Of a stretch of 64,000 nt of DNA, positions 10,796 through 22,407 are shown one piece after another. Each line of letters starts with the position of its first letter. Positions within the stretch are counted from its first letter, which is position 1. The notes beneath the pieces were generated by a model, which saw only the letters and a list, made by a program, of their open reading frames with translations, made no database searches and was not told where the DNA came from. The DNA lies in assembly GCA_000697055.1 (NCBI GenBank), contig JNDT01002339.1, forward strand, positions 1 to 64,000. Reading direction: 5' to 3'. A program made the translations under genes and the position numbers. The stretch comes from Saksenaea vasiformis B4078 (lineage: Eukaryota > Mucoromycota > Mucoromycetes > Mucorales > Saksenaeaceae).

Positions 10796-11999
10796 CTCCC
10801 GGAGAGCAAACCACCTCAAGGTGGATATTACCAGCGAACTGTGACTCGTGGACGTGGTGGAAGCGGTAGATCGTTGTGGGAAGGGGCTGGTTGTGGAACG
10901 AATACGCTTCAGAGGGCTTGAATATATGCAACATCTGACTGGACTCTTCGTCCAGCTTATGAAAGAGCAATCCATCTTGCCTGTACGGAAGGCTATCGGC
11001 TTGCACACTTTGCACTGATCAGGGAGCGACTTTTTGCCAAAACAGTTTGGGACGGATGTCATGCACGCTAACAAGTGGACAAGCCACTGGCATCTAGTAA
11101 ACAAGAACCCTTACCAGGGGCCGTATGAACGGAGGTATATACAGAACAGAAGATATGCTTCCGTTAACCATTTGCTTTACTGAATCTTAAACCACAGTCT
11201 ATGTCTTATCTTAAAGGCATCTTCACTATCACGAAACATGGCGTTGGATTAAAGTGAAAGAACTACTGCACGACACAGAATTCATCTGAGGATAGTGCAA
11301 GCACATATGCAAAATCTTGTAATTACCATCTCAATGTAAACCCTCTCAGATCTGATCGACTGCGCGGCTGCTGCAGTCAAGATCCACAAGTGTTTGTTTT
11401 TAAACAAATATGTACCGATGTTTTGGCATGCGAATATTGGTAGAATCCATGTTATAAGAAATCCGAAGAAAAAAAAAGAGCAAGCACTATACTCACAGTT
11501 GCGTCGTTAGAAATCATTTACTGGTAGCAGACAAAGAGTGATAGGCAAGGCTATTGCTGACAGCTGTGTACCTCGGAGCATCGGAGGACAAATGGATACA
11601 CTACTACTTGTTTGGGAAGAAATTCCGTTCTAGAATTCACTATGCATGCGGATGGTCTAACACATGAGATTGACATTCAAGTGGAGTATAATCGTTGTTG
11701 TCCCCATGGAGTACGATGTCATTCGTTATGTTAGTGAAGGAAATGACGACGTACAAATTTTTTTTTCAGTGATTTTCTGTCTGACTGGTAAGATCACAGC
11801 TGGTATTCCAAATAGAATAGATTGGAGGTACATGTGTTCATCGCAATTGATTTGCTGCATTTGTCGTGTTCCGTAGTACCTTTCGAAATTCTGTGTATGT
11901 TTAAGGCAAATTTCGGGGAAAAATTCACTGTCGCTTTCACCGTGGACCCCGGGCAAGGGAACCTCGGTGATTTCAGAGGAAAGGAAAAGATGGTTTACT
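10796..11999. other. No gene recognised
   Basis: Short frames only. The right end is the 3' flank of the METTL5 gene. Confidence 0.45.
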
Positions 12000-12893
12000 T
12001 TATTGCTTGCTAAATCTCAGGAAATCGACTTCAATATCGACCGATTTTTGTTTGTGAAATTTGTACATCATTGGCACATCAAACTAAAAACAACTTTTGT
12101 TCAGCAAACAGCAAACCGGTCTACTTCAATTTTACCTTCAGTTCTGCCACAACTTCACATTCAACACCCCATTCCTTTGCCTTTTTCATGATATGCTAGA
12201 TGAAGTATAAGATACACGTTTCTATATATTGTAGTCTTACTTGTCGCGTGGATGTCTTGTGGAGTGAGTACACCGCGGTTTCTGCAAGCTAAAAAAAATG
12301 GATGCTAGTTAATTGTTTTGTTACATTATCAGAACAAGTACCTCGATCGCTTTTTTGAGTAATACCATATCGACGCCTTTATTCTTTGTTCCAAATGGGG
12401 GATTCATCACAATCGTATCCAATTTTCCCCGAAACCGGTCGAGATTAGCATGGCAAAGATCAGCGTGTACGAAATCAACGTCGACCTCAAATTCTTCACA
12501 ATTCTGCTGGGCAATGGAAATAGCATCAGGATCAATATCAAATCCAACATTGTAACTAAGTGATTATATCAGAAATATTGAATCTTGCGCTTATGTCATT
12601 ACCCGGCGCCTAGGATACTGGCAGCAATACTTAAAATGCCACATCCTGAACCAAAATCACCAATCGCCTTATCTTCTATATCGTCATATACGGTATCTGC
12701 TGTATAAAGCATACGGGCTGCTAAGTGGGCTGTGGTCGGATACTGTTCATATTGAATCTTTGGTTCCGCTACAACACGCTACAAATAATAAATAAAACGA
12801 ACATTTTCTTTCTTTTATTCAAAAACAAGAAATGACATGCTTACAAAACACGGCGCAATCTTGTAATGCACTCTCTAATTCTTTTAGCTTCAT
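12000..12893 (-). CDS. METTL5: METTL5-type 18S rRNA adenine-N6 methyltransferase
   Basis: Six exons were spliced by eye and keep frame exactly: 12845-12893, 12603-12768, 12342-12555, 12241-12288, 12136-12195 and 12000-12083 (621 nt, 206 aa; the human enzyme is 209 aa). It starts MKLKELESALQD, then EQYPTTAHLAARML, the SAM-binding motif I IGDFGSGCGILSIAAS, FDIDPDAI (motif II), and the catalytic NPPFGT. It ends YKFHKQKSVDIEVDFLRF, the METTL5 signature. The family deposits one m6A in 18S rRNA and works with TRMT112; the partner is not in this window. The second intron acceptor lies 10 nt downstream of another TAG, and only the downstream one keeps the frame. Confidence 0.95.
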
Positions 12894-13439
12894 GGGGTAC
12901 CAAAGGCAGACAAAGAAAAAAAAAGTAGCAAAGCCACTTCCTTCGTCAGGGAAGGAACGAAACCTACCCACGTTTATTGAACTCCGCCCTGAGCGGGGAA
13001 TTTTTGGGTCCTGCACTACGGAAGCGAGGCTCCGGATACCTAAAGGAAAGGACGCTGAGCCAAGGTAGATCCCGAGCCGAAACAAAAAAAAAGTCCCCTT
13101 AAGGTTGACATCTCGTCTTACACGCATGACATTTACAGAAGCTCCGATTTTGTTAGTTTATGATGAGCAAATCGGATTCATTTCCTTGACAGTTAGTGAA
13201 ATTGGATCATGGTGAGTTTTTTATAACGTCGCACACAGCATGTTTTTTTATTTATTGTAAAAAGAGACAGAGAGATCATTCTTGGACATAATTTTAGTTT
13301 GGACAGCCAACATTCATACATAAGTTCGATATATATATTGTTATATACAGTGAAATAGGGTAATCAGACTTAACGGCAAAAAAGGAATAGGGAGAGACAA
13401 AAAAAGAAGTATAAGATTTGGATTTGACACACCGGTTCT
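12894..13439. other. Intergenic, upstream of METTL5
   Basis: Contains the presumed METTL5 promoter and 5' UTR, and on the right the 3' flank of the small ORF at 13440. No motif recognised beyond A-rich stretches. Confidence 0.45.
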
Positions 13440-13715
13440 TCATTTTGGCCGTTTCACAGGCGTAGGATAAGGCCTTGGTAATGCTGGCTTGCTAGGTCTC
13501 TCTGGTGGCATATTCGGTCGGATAGAGATAGAAAGAAGAGAAAGAGGATACTCATCTCCCTTTTTATATCTTCTCCAATTATCGGGATCTAAACTGAATG
13601 ACCGGGAAAAAGAAGAAGGTAAAGAAGGGAACGCGTGCATAACAAACATGCCAATCGATTGTTTCATGTTAGAAGGAAAAACAAAGTTTACGCCACCCGT
13701 CGACATCGCATCCAT
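13440..13715 (-). CDS. Small hypothetical protein (91 aa)
   Basis: ATG at 13713-13715, with a second in-frame ATG three codons later. The product has a plausible folded core (SIGMFVMHAFPSLPSSF, DPDNWRRYKKGDEYPLSLL) and a proline- and basic-rich tail (PPERPSKPALPRPYPTP). No intron needed. Composition looks coding, but I recognise no family. It could also be the last exon of a longer gene, though no upstream exon was found. Confidence 0.4.
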   Translation of the reverse strand: MDAMSTGGVNFVFPSNMKQSIGMFVMHAFPSLPSSFSRSFSLDPDNWRRYKKGDEYPLSLLSISIRPNMPPERPSKPALPRPYPTPVKRPK

Positions 13716-14251
13716 TCAATATCCCCATACATGGCTATGTTGTTATTTTTCTTTATTTCTTTTTGAAACGCCTTCTAAACGTGGGAACCTTACATTTGAA
13801 ACAACACTTATGGAATCTGTATATAATGAATATGAACCGTCTTCGGGAACTTCTTACTCCCGAAATAGACTTTAAAACATACCAGTTCGAATTTAAACAA
13901 AAGGTAAAATTGCATTACATAAAAACTGCTGATCTATATCGTCATGGGTTAAAGAACTTGGCAAAACAAAAAAAAATGCCACGCTTCTTTCACCCTTTTT
14001 TTTGTGCTTTTGCGAGACACAACTATATGGCTTGACAGCTGTTGTGAAACACCAATTTCGAATAGTAAATCCCCGCTCTTCCACGCGTCTGTCATACTCA
14101 ATTAAACATATTCTATCACACTTCTACTTGAAAACTAGTTTCATCCAAATAAGAACACAACATTCAATCCCCTATCCCCAATAATAGGATTACACAAACT
14201 TACTATTGGAACTTTTCCATGTCCACGTTGAAAACAACCTTGTGTTTATTT
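13716..14251. other. No gene recognised
   Basis: AT-rich spacer with short frames; the right end is the 3' flank of the transposase. Confidence 0.45.
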
Positions 14252-15367
14252 TCAGAATGTGATCTCCTGAAGATGACTACATAGTGGAAATGTGGTAATG
14301 GACTGCTGGATAAACTCTCGACAATCTTCTTTGGATATGGCATAACCTGCTGCTACAAGCCTTGGAAAAAGACTATCATCCTCATCCGGTGGATGTCTAG
14401 GTGTACCGCTTCTCAATTTGGAAAAGAAAGGCTCAATTGGATTGAGAAAGGGCGAAGAAGGTGGAAGAAAAGCACAACTAAAATTGTGCATTTCCACTAA
14501 CTCCTTGCATCGTGCAAATGCTTCGTCAAATACCAAGTTCCATCCACTAACGTTCGTCATTTGCAGATGATCCATGAGCTTGATTAGAAACAACGCAAAA
14601 TGGTCCGTATCTCCCATCGCGCCACTTTGGACTGCCTGATGATGTGTTACCAACTCCACTCCTCTGTGGGAGATCGCTCCATAAACTGTCACCGTACGCC
14701 CTTTCTGGCAAGCATTGATCACGGGTGGTCGTCCACCACGAGTACGTGATCGCCCTTTGTGAACGGTAACGTTAAACGTAGCCTCATCAATGAAGATACA
14801 GTTCTGATCATACACAATATTGTTGTTAACCAAGTTCGTCATAAAATCTCTTCGGGCCAATCGTGCAGCATCTGAGTTGTACGAATTGGGTGGGTATCGG
14901 TAATTCCGCTTAAGTGAAAAACTAGTCTGTTTGCTAAACTGCGCAATGAGTGCACTTTCTGAAGGATTGCGTATGTCTGGAAAAGCATTCAGTAAGGCAT
15001 TACGTAGGTCCTGAGTAGACACATTGTTTTCCGTATCCAAATAGTTTACAATAAACTGAACCTGTTCGTTGGTAAACCTCGACGCTTTTCGTCCCCGCTT
15101 CTTGTCAACAAAATGACCATTTTCATCGATGTTGTTAAGAATGTTCTGTGCTGTAGATCTTGGCATGTTGGTCTTCGCTGCTGCTACCGATACGCTCATT
15201 CCAAGGTTAACATAATTCTTCCATAACGTGTCAATCTCCTCCGGCGTATACCGTCGGTACTGCCCACGCTTTTTAGCCCTACCCGTAGGCTTTGTCACCG
15301 TCTCCGCAGCTTGGGAAGGAATCTGCGCTTCATTCAAAGGCTCGATTGAGCTGGTTTGGGAATTCAT
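14252..15367 (-). CDS. DDE transposase, IS630/Tc1-mariner superfamily, intact
   Basis: Single uninterrupted frame of 371 aa from ATG at 15365-15367. Residues about 30-100 are an HTH/homeodomain-like DNA-binding region (YTPEEIDTLWKNYVNLG, then RSTAQNIL). The DDE_3 catalytic core has IFIDEATF (Asp194), LVFDEAF (Asp281) and SPFLNPIEPFF (Glu312). The second Asp is followed by Glu rather than the usual Asn. The Asp281-Glu312 gap is 30 residues rather than the usual 34 of Tc1/IS630. No stop, frameshift or intron. Terminal inverted repeats were not found by eye, so it may be a domesticated or recently active copy. Confidence 0.85.
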   Translation of the reverse strand: MNSQTSSIEPLNEAQIPSQAAETVTKPTGRAKKRGQYRRYTPEEIDTLWKNYVNLGMSVSVAAAKTNMPRSTAQNILNNIDENGHFVDKKRGRKASRFTNEQVQFIVNYLDTENNVSTQDLRNALLNAFPDIRNPSESALIAQFSKQTSFSLKRNYRYPPNSYNSDAARLARRDFMTNLVNNNIVYDQNCIFIDEATFNVTVHKGRSRTRGGRPPVINACQKGRTVTVYGAISHRGVELVTHHQAVQSGAMGDTDHFALFLIKLMDHLQMTNVSGWNLVFDEAFARCKELVEMHNFSCAFLPPSSPFLNPIEPFFSKLRSGTPRHPPDEDDSLFPRLVAAGYAISKEDCREFIQQSITTFPLCSHLQEITF

Positions 15368-17768
15368 GGTGTGTGAGGAGGGGAACTCCTCTTTGAAAAC
15401 ATGTCACAAGAATATTGGGCAACCATGTGTACAAAATTCGTCGTATTTCATTGGTCCAGTCGATTTCGTCACTTTTCAGTAACAGATCTGCGTCTTGGAT
15501 CAAAGAGAAACTGAAAAGAACACCAGGCACACAAAATTTGGATCAACCAACGATGATGGCCCTCTTCCTATGCGACTCGGCAAAGAAATGCGTACGAATG
15601 AAGCGATGACTACTGTACTCGGAGTTGGGTGGATCTAGCATGACGTTGTATCACATCGAGCGACGTTATAATTTTTCCGAACCATCGCCGCAAAACACCT
15701 CCCTGGCACACCCTTCATGTCACTAAGATAGCACCTCCTATCATGACGCGTCTAGCCGTAATAGGATTTTCATATGTATTCTATCATCATAACAAACATA
15801 GCGTCGGTCTTTCGTAATTCTTGAAAGAGTGTAAACAAACGTAATACAGTGAGTATATTACATTCGACGCATTTCTGCACAAGTGAAACTCCGCTATTCC
15901 GCCCTGAGTTCGCTGGCAGTTGATGCTTGATTGCCAGCATGCGTCACTTCTTCGGAGTAATCAGCATAAACATCTGTTCTATATGCCTTTTGCGAAAGGT
16001 CTGGCCAAATGCATTACAGAATTCTCTTCCTAGGTACTAATTAATGGGCTTTCCGCCGAAGTGACACCTTGTTCAGTTTCAGTTCGGAATGCTCTCAAAG
16101 ACATCCGATCATCAATCAGAAATATACTTTTCTTGTTGCTTTCTTTTTTTTTTTTTTTACAGGTTCCGGTCACTTGCTAGTCAGTCGAGACTTTTGCAGT
16201 ATTAATCAATAGGTTGCACGATTTCCCATCCTGCCAAATTCTGGTTTTAGAAACGGAAACGGAACGGTTGCCGGCGAAAAATGGAAGCAGCAGTTTTATT
16301 AGTCATGATGCTGCAATACAGCTACCTCCATTAGCACAGATACGGCTGTATTCTTAGGCCATTCACTGTCAATGCAATCTGCTATGCTCGTGAGAAGAGC
16401 GCTGCTAAGGACTGCTATGGAGAGTTTCGCTGTACATGGAGAATATCACTGATATCATTTGCGACAGCAGATACGAATTATCCGGTTTCGTAAACATGAA
16501 AAGTCGGCTCTTCTTGTATTGGATAGTGGCACCTGTCGATCACAGTTTGGACTTTTAGAATCGTCAGGACAACAAGGCTTAGTATTTCAAACAACTGAAT
16601 GGTCGGATTTTGCCTTTTCCACAACGCTATCGCCTGTGTATACACAAACGAATAAAGTCCCGGCAATTTGACATCATCAGACTGATGGTTTTTTTTAAAA
16701 TGAGGCAACGCCTGGAACTCCACATCAATTTAAATCTCCGATAGCTCCACTTCTCGGACATGTTCGATGCATTTAGCCGTGGCCAAGAAACTCTTTTTCT
16801 AATATATTATGTCACCATTATCCTTGTTAACTTCATCAGCCACTTCTTTTTAATAGCTTGGCAGAAACATAGGCCATTGAAACTAAGGAGGATTGTGCTG
16901 TAGTTTTATGACGTTATTTTCTGCATATTCGCTCAGTGAATTGGGTTATAGGTTAGAACGAAATGTTGTCATTGGATACTCGGTTTTAGCCACTGACTCC
17001 TTCTTTTTTTTAGATTTAGGGTTAAAGCATGAATTTTTAATTGTGCTGTGATACGTGTCTGGTTACACACATGGATTAAGTCGACCCTAACTACTTTACA
17101 TCATGGTTTCGCTTGTTCACACCATGATGCTTGCATATCAAGTCATAGATCCGTCAGCGAACGAAGATTAGCAAGTGTTCATGTAATCGCTATCTAACTT
17201 TGTATCCTAGTAGAAAGCACAAGCATGAACTACGTATCAATGAATGACGAGAAATGCTTGTATGCTCAATTGCTTCTGTACATATAAGCTTGATCTCATA
17301 GAAATGGATTAAATCAGAAAAGAAGTATGACAATAACTGCAGCGTGAGAAAGTCTGCGCACGAAGAGATTCTGATTCAAACGCTTCCAAAACGATACTAT
17401 GTAGCCTACGTAGCGAATTGGATGGCTTTTTTAATAACGTAATATTTTTCTTTGTTTTGCTGCCCTCGATTAACAGCTTGCATACAGATCGTGTATTGCC
17501 AAGCCTATGCAAACATCCTTGGCGTAACCCAGGGGAGCGATTTTTAAGCGGCGCTTTGACCAAGGAAACTCCCCTGCCTTGGCAAGCACAAGCAACACTG
17601 TAGCATTAAGGTTATGGATCATATACAGCGTTTTATTTAACAGTTTTGATCATACATAGAAATCTCAAAGGAAGATATTGACAGGATGGTAAAAAGTAAT
17701 GCAGGGTGCAAATGAATAATTAACAACTTTGTAGAGTAAGTACATATAGACAGGTGTGCATTGCAACC
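15368..17768. other. No gene recognised
   Basis: 2.4 kb with only short unsupported frames. T-tract of about 18 nt at 16142-16160. One transposon end may lie just right of 15367 but was not located. Confidence 0.45.
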
Positions 17769-18149
17769 TTAGACGGATTGCTTTTTTTGCGACATGAGTA
17801 TCGCGTTTTCTTCTTTGAGACGCATTAGTTCTTGTTGCAAATAGTCGTTCTGAGCTGCCAGTTGTTCCAGTTTGCTAGTGATGTCTTGAATCCGACATTG
17901 CTTTTTCATTCGGTATTTCGCGGAAGCCAGCCTATTTCTCTTTCTTCTTTCATCCGGTGACATTTTTCCAGGCAATCGAGCAATGGGTGAGTCTGAAGAC
18001 CAGATGAGATGGTTTATGGACAAGTATTCGCGGGACATTGTATTAGAGTAAATAGATGTAGTGTTGTTTCTCATCAGCTCGAAGATGGGAAAGCAATGGT
18101 CTTTTATATAAATGCTTGTGTTCCACAGTAATTGCTCAGCTGAAGCCAT
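17769..18149 (-). CDS. bZIP transcription factor
   Basis: Single-exon 126-aa protein, ATG at 18147-18149. The C-terminal half is a canonical bZIP: basic region DERRKRNRLASAKYR with the N-x7-R signature (Asn72, Arg80), followed by a zipper with hydrophobic heptads at Ile90, Leu97, Leu104, Leu111 and Leu118. The N-terminal half (residues 1-60) is unremarkable and may hold an activation segment. The protein binds DNA as a dimer in the nucleus. NRLASAKYR resembles the Cys-3/Met4-like group of fungal bZIPs, but the target pathway cannot be told from sequence. No introns. The gene sits alone between transposon-rich stretches. Confidence 0.9.
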   Translation of the reverse strand: MASAEQLLWNTSIYIKDHCFPIFELMRNNTTSIYSNTMSREYLSINHLIWSSDSPIARLPGKMSPDERRKRNRLASAKYRMKKQCRIQDITSKLEQLAAQNDYLQQELMRLKEENAILMSQKKQSV

Positions 18150-19299
18150 GTTTACATACTCTACACGTTCCGCGATCTATGCTGCGCTCGAGAACAACGG
18201 AGAATTTTGTTCTTTTCTGGAAAGCGCGTTGTACGTGCTTCCCCGAGTATAAGACTCACATACCACGCCACAATGGTACCACATTTCCGAGACCGAGCCA
18301 CTAACATGACGCTTGTGCAATGTAGATCCTCACCCAAATGGGAAATCCGGTTCAAACTGCCTTAGGAAGGAAAACTAGTATAGAAAGACGTAGACTTCCC
18401 AGGAAGTCATGCCTGTCAATTTTTATTTCTGCGCGTAGAGAAGAATGAGTGACCTGCAGGTGGCGTAGACAATTTCTCATCTGTAACAAAGAAGTTAGGC
18501 ACATGGAAGCGTCGATCATTTGCGCAGTTGTCACACCATAAAATTGACTAAAAAGGGATTTGTTCTCCCTGTATCCTAAATTAGAATTTTCTTTGTCAAA
18601 GAAGACTTACGAAACATTATAACGCAGCCCTAAGAACTCAAAGCACAGGTACTTGTACGTGAAAAAACTAGATATCTATTGTTCTTAACTAACTAAGGCC
18701 CTGCATTGCTTGGCACGAGAAACTTCTATTAGACTTGCAATGCAGTACTTTTTTTCTTCTTTTTGCTCGATGTGGCGCATATTAGGGAAGCGAGAATATA
18801 GAACTTTTCACGGTTTTCCTTTTAAAGTTTTTGAATGATGTCAAGAGAACAAAATGTATCCTTCTGTTACATCTATTCATCTTCCTGCTGAGTCCGTAAC
18901 TACCTATACTATTTTCAGAAACAAATATCGCTACCATTTGGCGTTTCTTGTATAGATCTTATTGGGAATTTTCATGGAATGCGACGCCGTTTTCGGAAAC
19001 AGAATACTTGCAGATCAAATCGAGACAGCCGGAAGGTATAGCAGCTCGCAATGGAGCGAACCTTTTAATTTCCGCTTTGGTGACACGGGTGACATGGTGG
19101 CAGCATAACGGAATTTTCCGTAACTCTCCTGATATAACAAATATAGTACAAAAGTGGCCCAACCATAGCCGAAGTCATAGTTATTTCTGAGTTGATTGCA
19201 GGTAATACATAAATCCCCTTTGGACGTCTGTGAAAATTTAAATCTATTTTAAGGATGCACAAAACGTTATTGTTTAAAGATAGCGGCTTACTTAGTATA
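18150..19299. other. Intergenic, upstream of bZIP gene
   Basis: Presumed bZIP promoter plus spacer. Short frames without recognisable motifs. Confidence 0.45.
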
Positions 19300-19930
19300 C
19301 TATTTATTGAATGGATTTTTACGCTACTCTATGTAAATTTTACATCCATCAAGAGCCATGTTTGCGCTAAGAAAGGGATGAAATATGCGGCTATCAGTAC
19401 ATAAATTGGCGATAAAACAATTCTCTACTTACATTAACCTGGTTCCCAGATGGACGCAAAATTTATTTGAGCAGCATAAAAATTCATTCGCGGTTAGTAA
19501 ATGGGAGATATTTGATGCCTTTTTACTTCCCCCGAAGGGTATTGCCATATGATTATGGGAGCCGGCGCTGCACCTTGGACTGGTGGGCCAGGTGAAGATT
19601 GCAAATGGCCATATGGCCGAGTTTTGATAGCACTACAGAGGACTTGGGCGATGCAGCACCTGGCGAGGACTTGAAGGCTGTAAGAACCAGTGGCAACTAT
19701 GCATACAAATGGATTTCATTTCATTTACCAAATGTGACAAAAGGGGCTCCTCAGCCGAGGTGGTTCAGAACAGAGGTCTTGTAGGCTAAAATATAAACAT
19801 GGAGAATGAATGATCTTGTATACGTTTTGAAGAATTGACATCCTTACCGGGATGTTTTTGGAAAGAACAGAGCCAAAGAAAAGAAAAGGAAATTCATGCT
19901 TCCCTTTAAATACGATCATTTTGGGTGGAA
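19300..19930 (+). repeat. Dispersed repeat, copy D
   Basis: Close match to copies A and B in the same order: GGATTTTTACGCTACTCTAT near 19313, TTTGCGCTAAGAAAGGGAT near 19361, GATGGACGCAAAATTTATTT near 19451, GCGGTTAGTAAATGGGA near 19490, CCCCGAAGGGTATTGCC near 19531, CAGAGGACTTGGGCGATGCA near 19634, and CAGAGCCAAAGAAAAGAAAA near 19868. A tandem array follows directly on its 3' side. Confidence 0.65.
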
Positions 19931-20230
19931 CCTGTCCTTATCGCGAAACATTTTTACTGCTTCCAATGGAATCCTGGGAATCCATCACTGGAGTGCCTCA
20001 ATGTAAAAATAATACCCTTATCCCAACGGAACTTTTTTCTTATCTCGAGGCATTTTCTCGTCATCCGATGGGATGCTGAGAACCCATTACTGAAGCATCT
20101 TGATGCAAAACAATGTTAAATGGAATATATCTTCCTTATCTCGAGACTTTTTCACTGTTCCCGAATTGATACCGACAAACAATAATCACTGAACAACTTC
20201 CACGCAAAAAAGGAAATGTTCTGGCTTCCA
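19931..20230 (+). repeat. Degenerate tandem repeat, about 100-bp unit, three units
   Basis: Units begin with CTTATC(G/T)CGA at 19937, 20039 and 20135 (spacings 102 and 96 bp). They share TTTTTNCTG, TCCNATGGGATNCTGNGAA, CATTACTG and ATGCAAAA in order. The 3' end of copies A and B (TTCCGATTGGTG...GAGGAACC-type) matches one such unit, so the array is probably the variable tail of the dispersed repeat. Confidence 0.5.
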
Positions 20231-20489
20231 TGGAAGATTTTTCTTATACCAAGGTACTCAATAGCAAACATATTAATACCATCAGTGGTAACGGTACCAC
20301 TCGTACACATCATGGAAAAATCGCACGGAGAAATACTGTCAAATACAGAGATATAAAGCCCACAATATTTCAACACCGTCAATAAGAGCGTCAAGCTGGC
20401 CTTCGTTCTGTCGTCGAAATGTTGCTCATCTGGGATCTCCTGGATCATACCGTCAAATTCTGGTTCATGCCTAGCACGATCGTCACTTG

Positions 20490-21960
20490 TCATCCATTAA
20501 CAACAAGGGGGGGGGGGGAATTCTCGTTGTTATCTTCGTCGATTTCGTCGACTACATCGGAAAAAAACCCATAGGTCAAATAGTTCAATCCAGGCCTAGG
20601 GATGCCTAGGAAGGCTATATTGTGAACCCCCCTCCACTGAGTGGAAGTTATATAATTTTTCACTTTGCAGGACCTATATTGCCTATGACAAACTTTACAA
20701 ATGCTGCTCAAAGGTTATTAACTTTTCGGGCCAACATGGTAGTTCTCTCGTCGGCGTAATATTCTTCGTACTTTCCAAGTTGATGAAAAGTCAACGATGC
20801 GTTGTTCACAGATGTTATGCGTATCGTTCCAATTGGGAGAAATGAGCAACTATCCGAAGCTTTGACTTTACGTTTATTTCGTTTAATGCAATATTTGCAA
20901 TTTTGGCATGTAGTAGAGTGTTTTGCTAACATATTCATAATACTGACTGATTCTATTTGCAATTTATAACTATTCGCCAAACAACATGGCTGGGGTCCAG
21001 CCATCCTCCCGTCCAGTTGCACGGAAAACGTGGCTGGTAATAAACTCTTCAACTTCAGGCCATGGTACCTGACGTCCTGACTGGGAATTCGGATCCAAGA
21101 ATGCGCGGTACGAATTTTCCCAACAGGAACCGTTGCTAAATCTTGAGCGCTTTGCCTCAACTGAGGCAGCTGGGTGCTTGGTTAGTGTAGCTAAGCGAAA
21201 GTATATCTAATAATAAATGTGAGCCTAAGGATTCGCCAACAGTAACGCATGCCATATGAACGATCAGACAAATGGTTTGTCGTGGAATCACTGCCGGTCT
21301 GGGACGAATCCTGGGTGGACCACCATTCTGGTTGAATAAGGTGAATTGGATGCAATCTGCAATACTTTGGTTGAAAAACTTCCGACCGTTATCGGCGTAA
21401 TCCGACCGATTGAATCTAGAAAGAATCATTAACTATCTCAGCGTTATTCTAGTTGTAGCTTGCCTTTGTTCTTCTAATAGGTACATGTACATTTCTACCC
21501 GGTTGGTAGCATTGAATTGCGGGAGAGGAAAATTGTAGACTTCTACCCAACGCAATACTGCTTGATGCAACGATGTTCTACGCTGACCTGTGATTGCGCA
21601 ATACTTGATACCTTGCCGTCAAAATGCTGGGGCAAACATAAAACAATATAACAGCAAACCTTGTCAACCAAGTCGGTTTCAACGACGTACAGTCTATCGT
21701 CACTTTTATGCCTTATTTCTTTTAGTAGTTTCAAAGCAGCGAGCTCCGCTTCCCTGTGCTGTGGAAAGGCGTTCCCCAAGTACACGTTCCTTTCCAAACC
21801 AGCAACGAAAGACTGCATTTCTGTTGATCTGCTAGCTATAGACAGTACGACTCTATAAAAGCAAGCCAGCAATCAGAGCGCATGATGATACATATAATCA
21901 TGAAGTTCTACAAACGGTTCAGTAGCTCTAGTAAACATATCTGACTCCTCGCCCAGACGA
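20490..21960 (-). pseudogene. Unrecognised spliced gene, divergent from the Plavaka transposase
   Basis: Minus-strand frames look coding over about 1.4 kb. In order from the right they contain EESDMFTRATEPFVELHDY; after a 39-nt intron, SFVAGLERNVYLGNAFPQHR and LVDK; then, in another frame, RRTSLHQAVLRWVEVYNFPL and NRVEMYMYLLEEQRQ; FNRSDYADNGRKFFNQ with a QNGGPPRIRPRP loop; SWIRIPSQDVRYHGLKLKSL with a CQNCKYC pair; and finally CKVCHRQY. Most joins need ordinary GT-AG introns, but at least one (near 21600) needs a frame change, so the copy appears damaged. I recognise no family. Its head-to-head position with a transposase suggests an accessory gene of the same element, which is unproven. Confidence 0.4.
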
Positions 21961-22407
21961 TTCTTCAGGGGATAGTTGGATACTACTACCACAATTTAGT
22001 TCACATTGGTACATGATGCACAAACTGCCTCTGAAAATTGGTGGCATCACCAAAAGGATAATCATGCTCGAAATCAGTTCTTGCTTGGTCAGAGCCTAAA
22101 CGAAATTGTGAATGATTTTGGCCAGCAGCTAGGCATTTCTACAGTCATTGTATCTCTTACCATGAGCGTGATTTCCGCTTCTGCCTGCAAACAGAAAGAA
22201 CAAAACATGAATACAATTCAACCAGTACTTTGCAAGTAATATTACGTGAGCTGTTGTCCAGCATGTTTTTTTGTCTGATTCTCTTGCGCTTTCCGGCTTT
22301 AGGCATGTTATACAGGAAAGATGAGTTCATCGACTCCGCATGCACATCAACGTCAATAGCCTTGTGTGACGTCGATCACATGTCCTGCAGTAAATCCTCT
22401 TCTTATC

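Noticed and set aside
12832..13068. Plus-strand frame over the METTL5 first exon
   Set aside because: Antisense to a gene verified exon by exon; the sequence beyond it has no motif.
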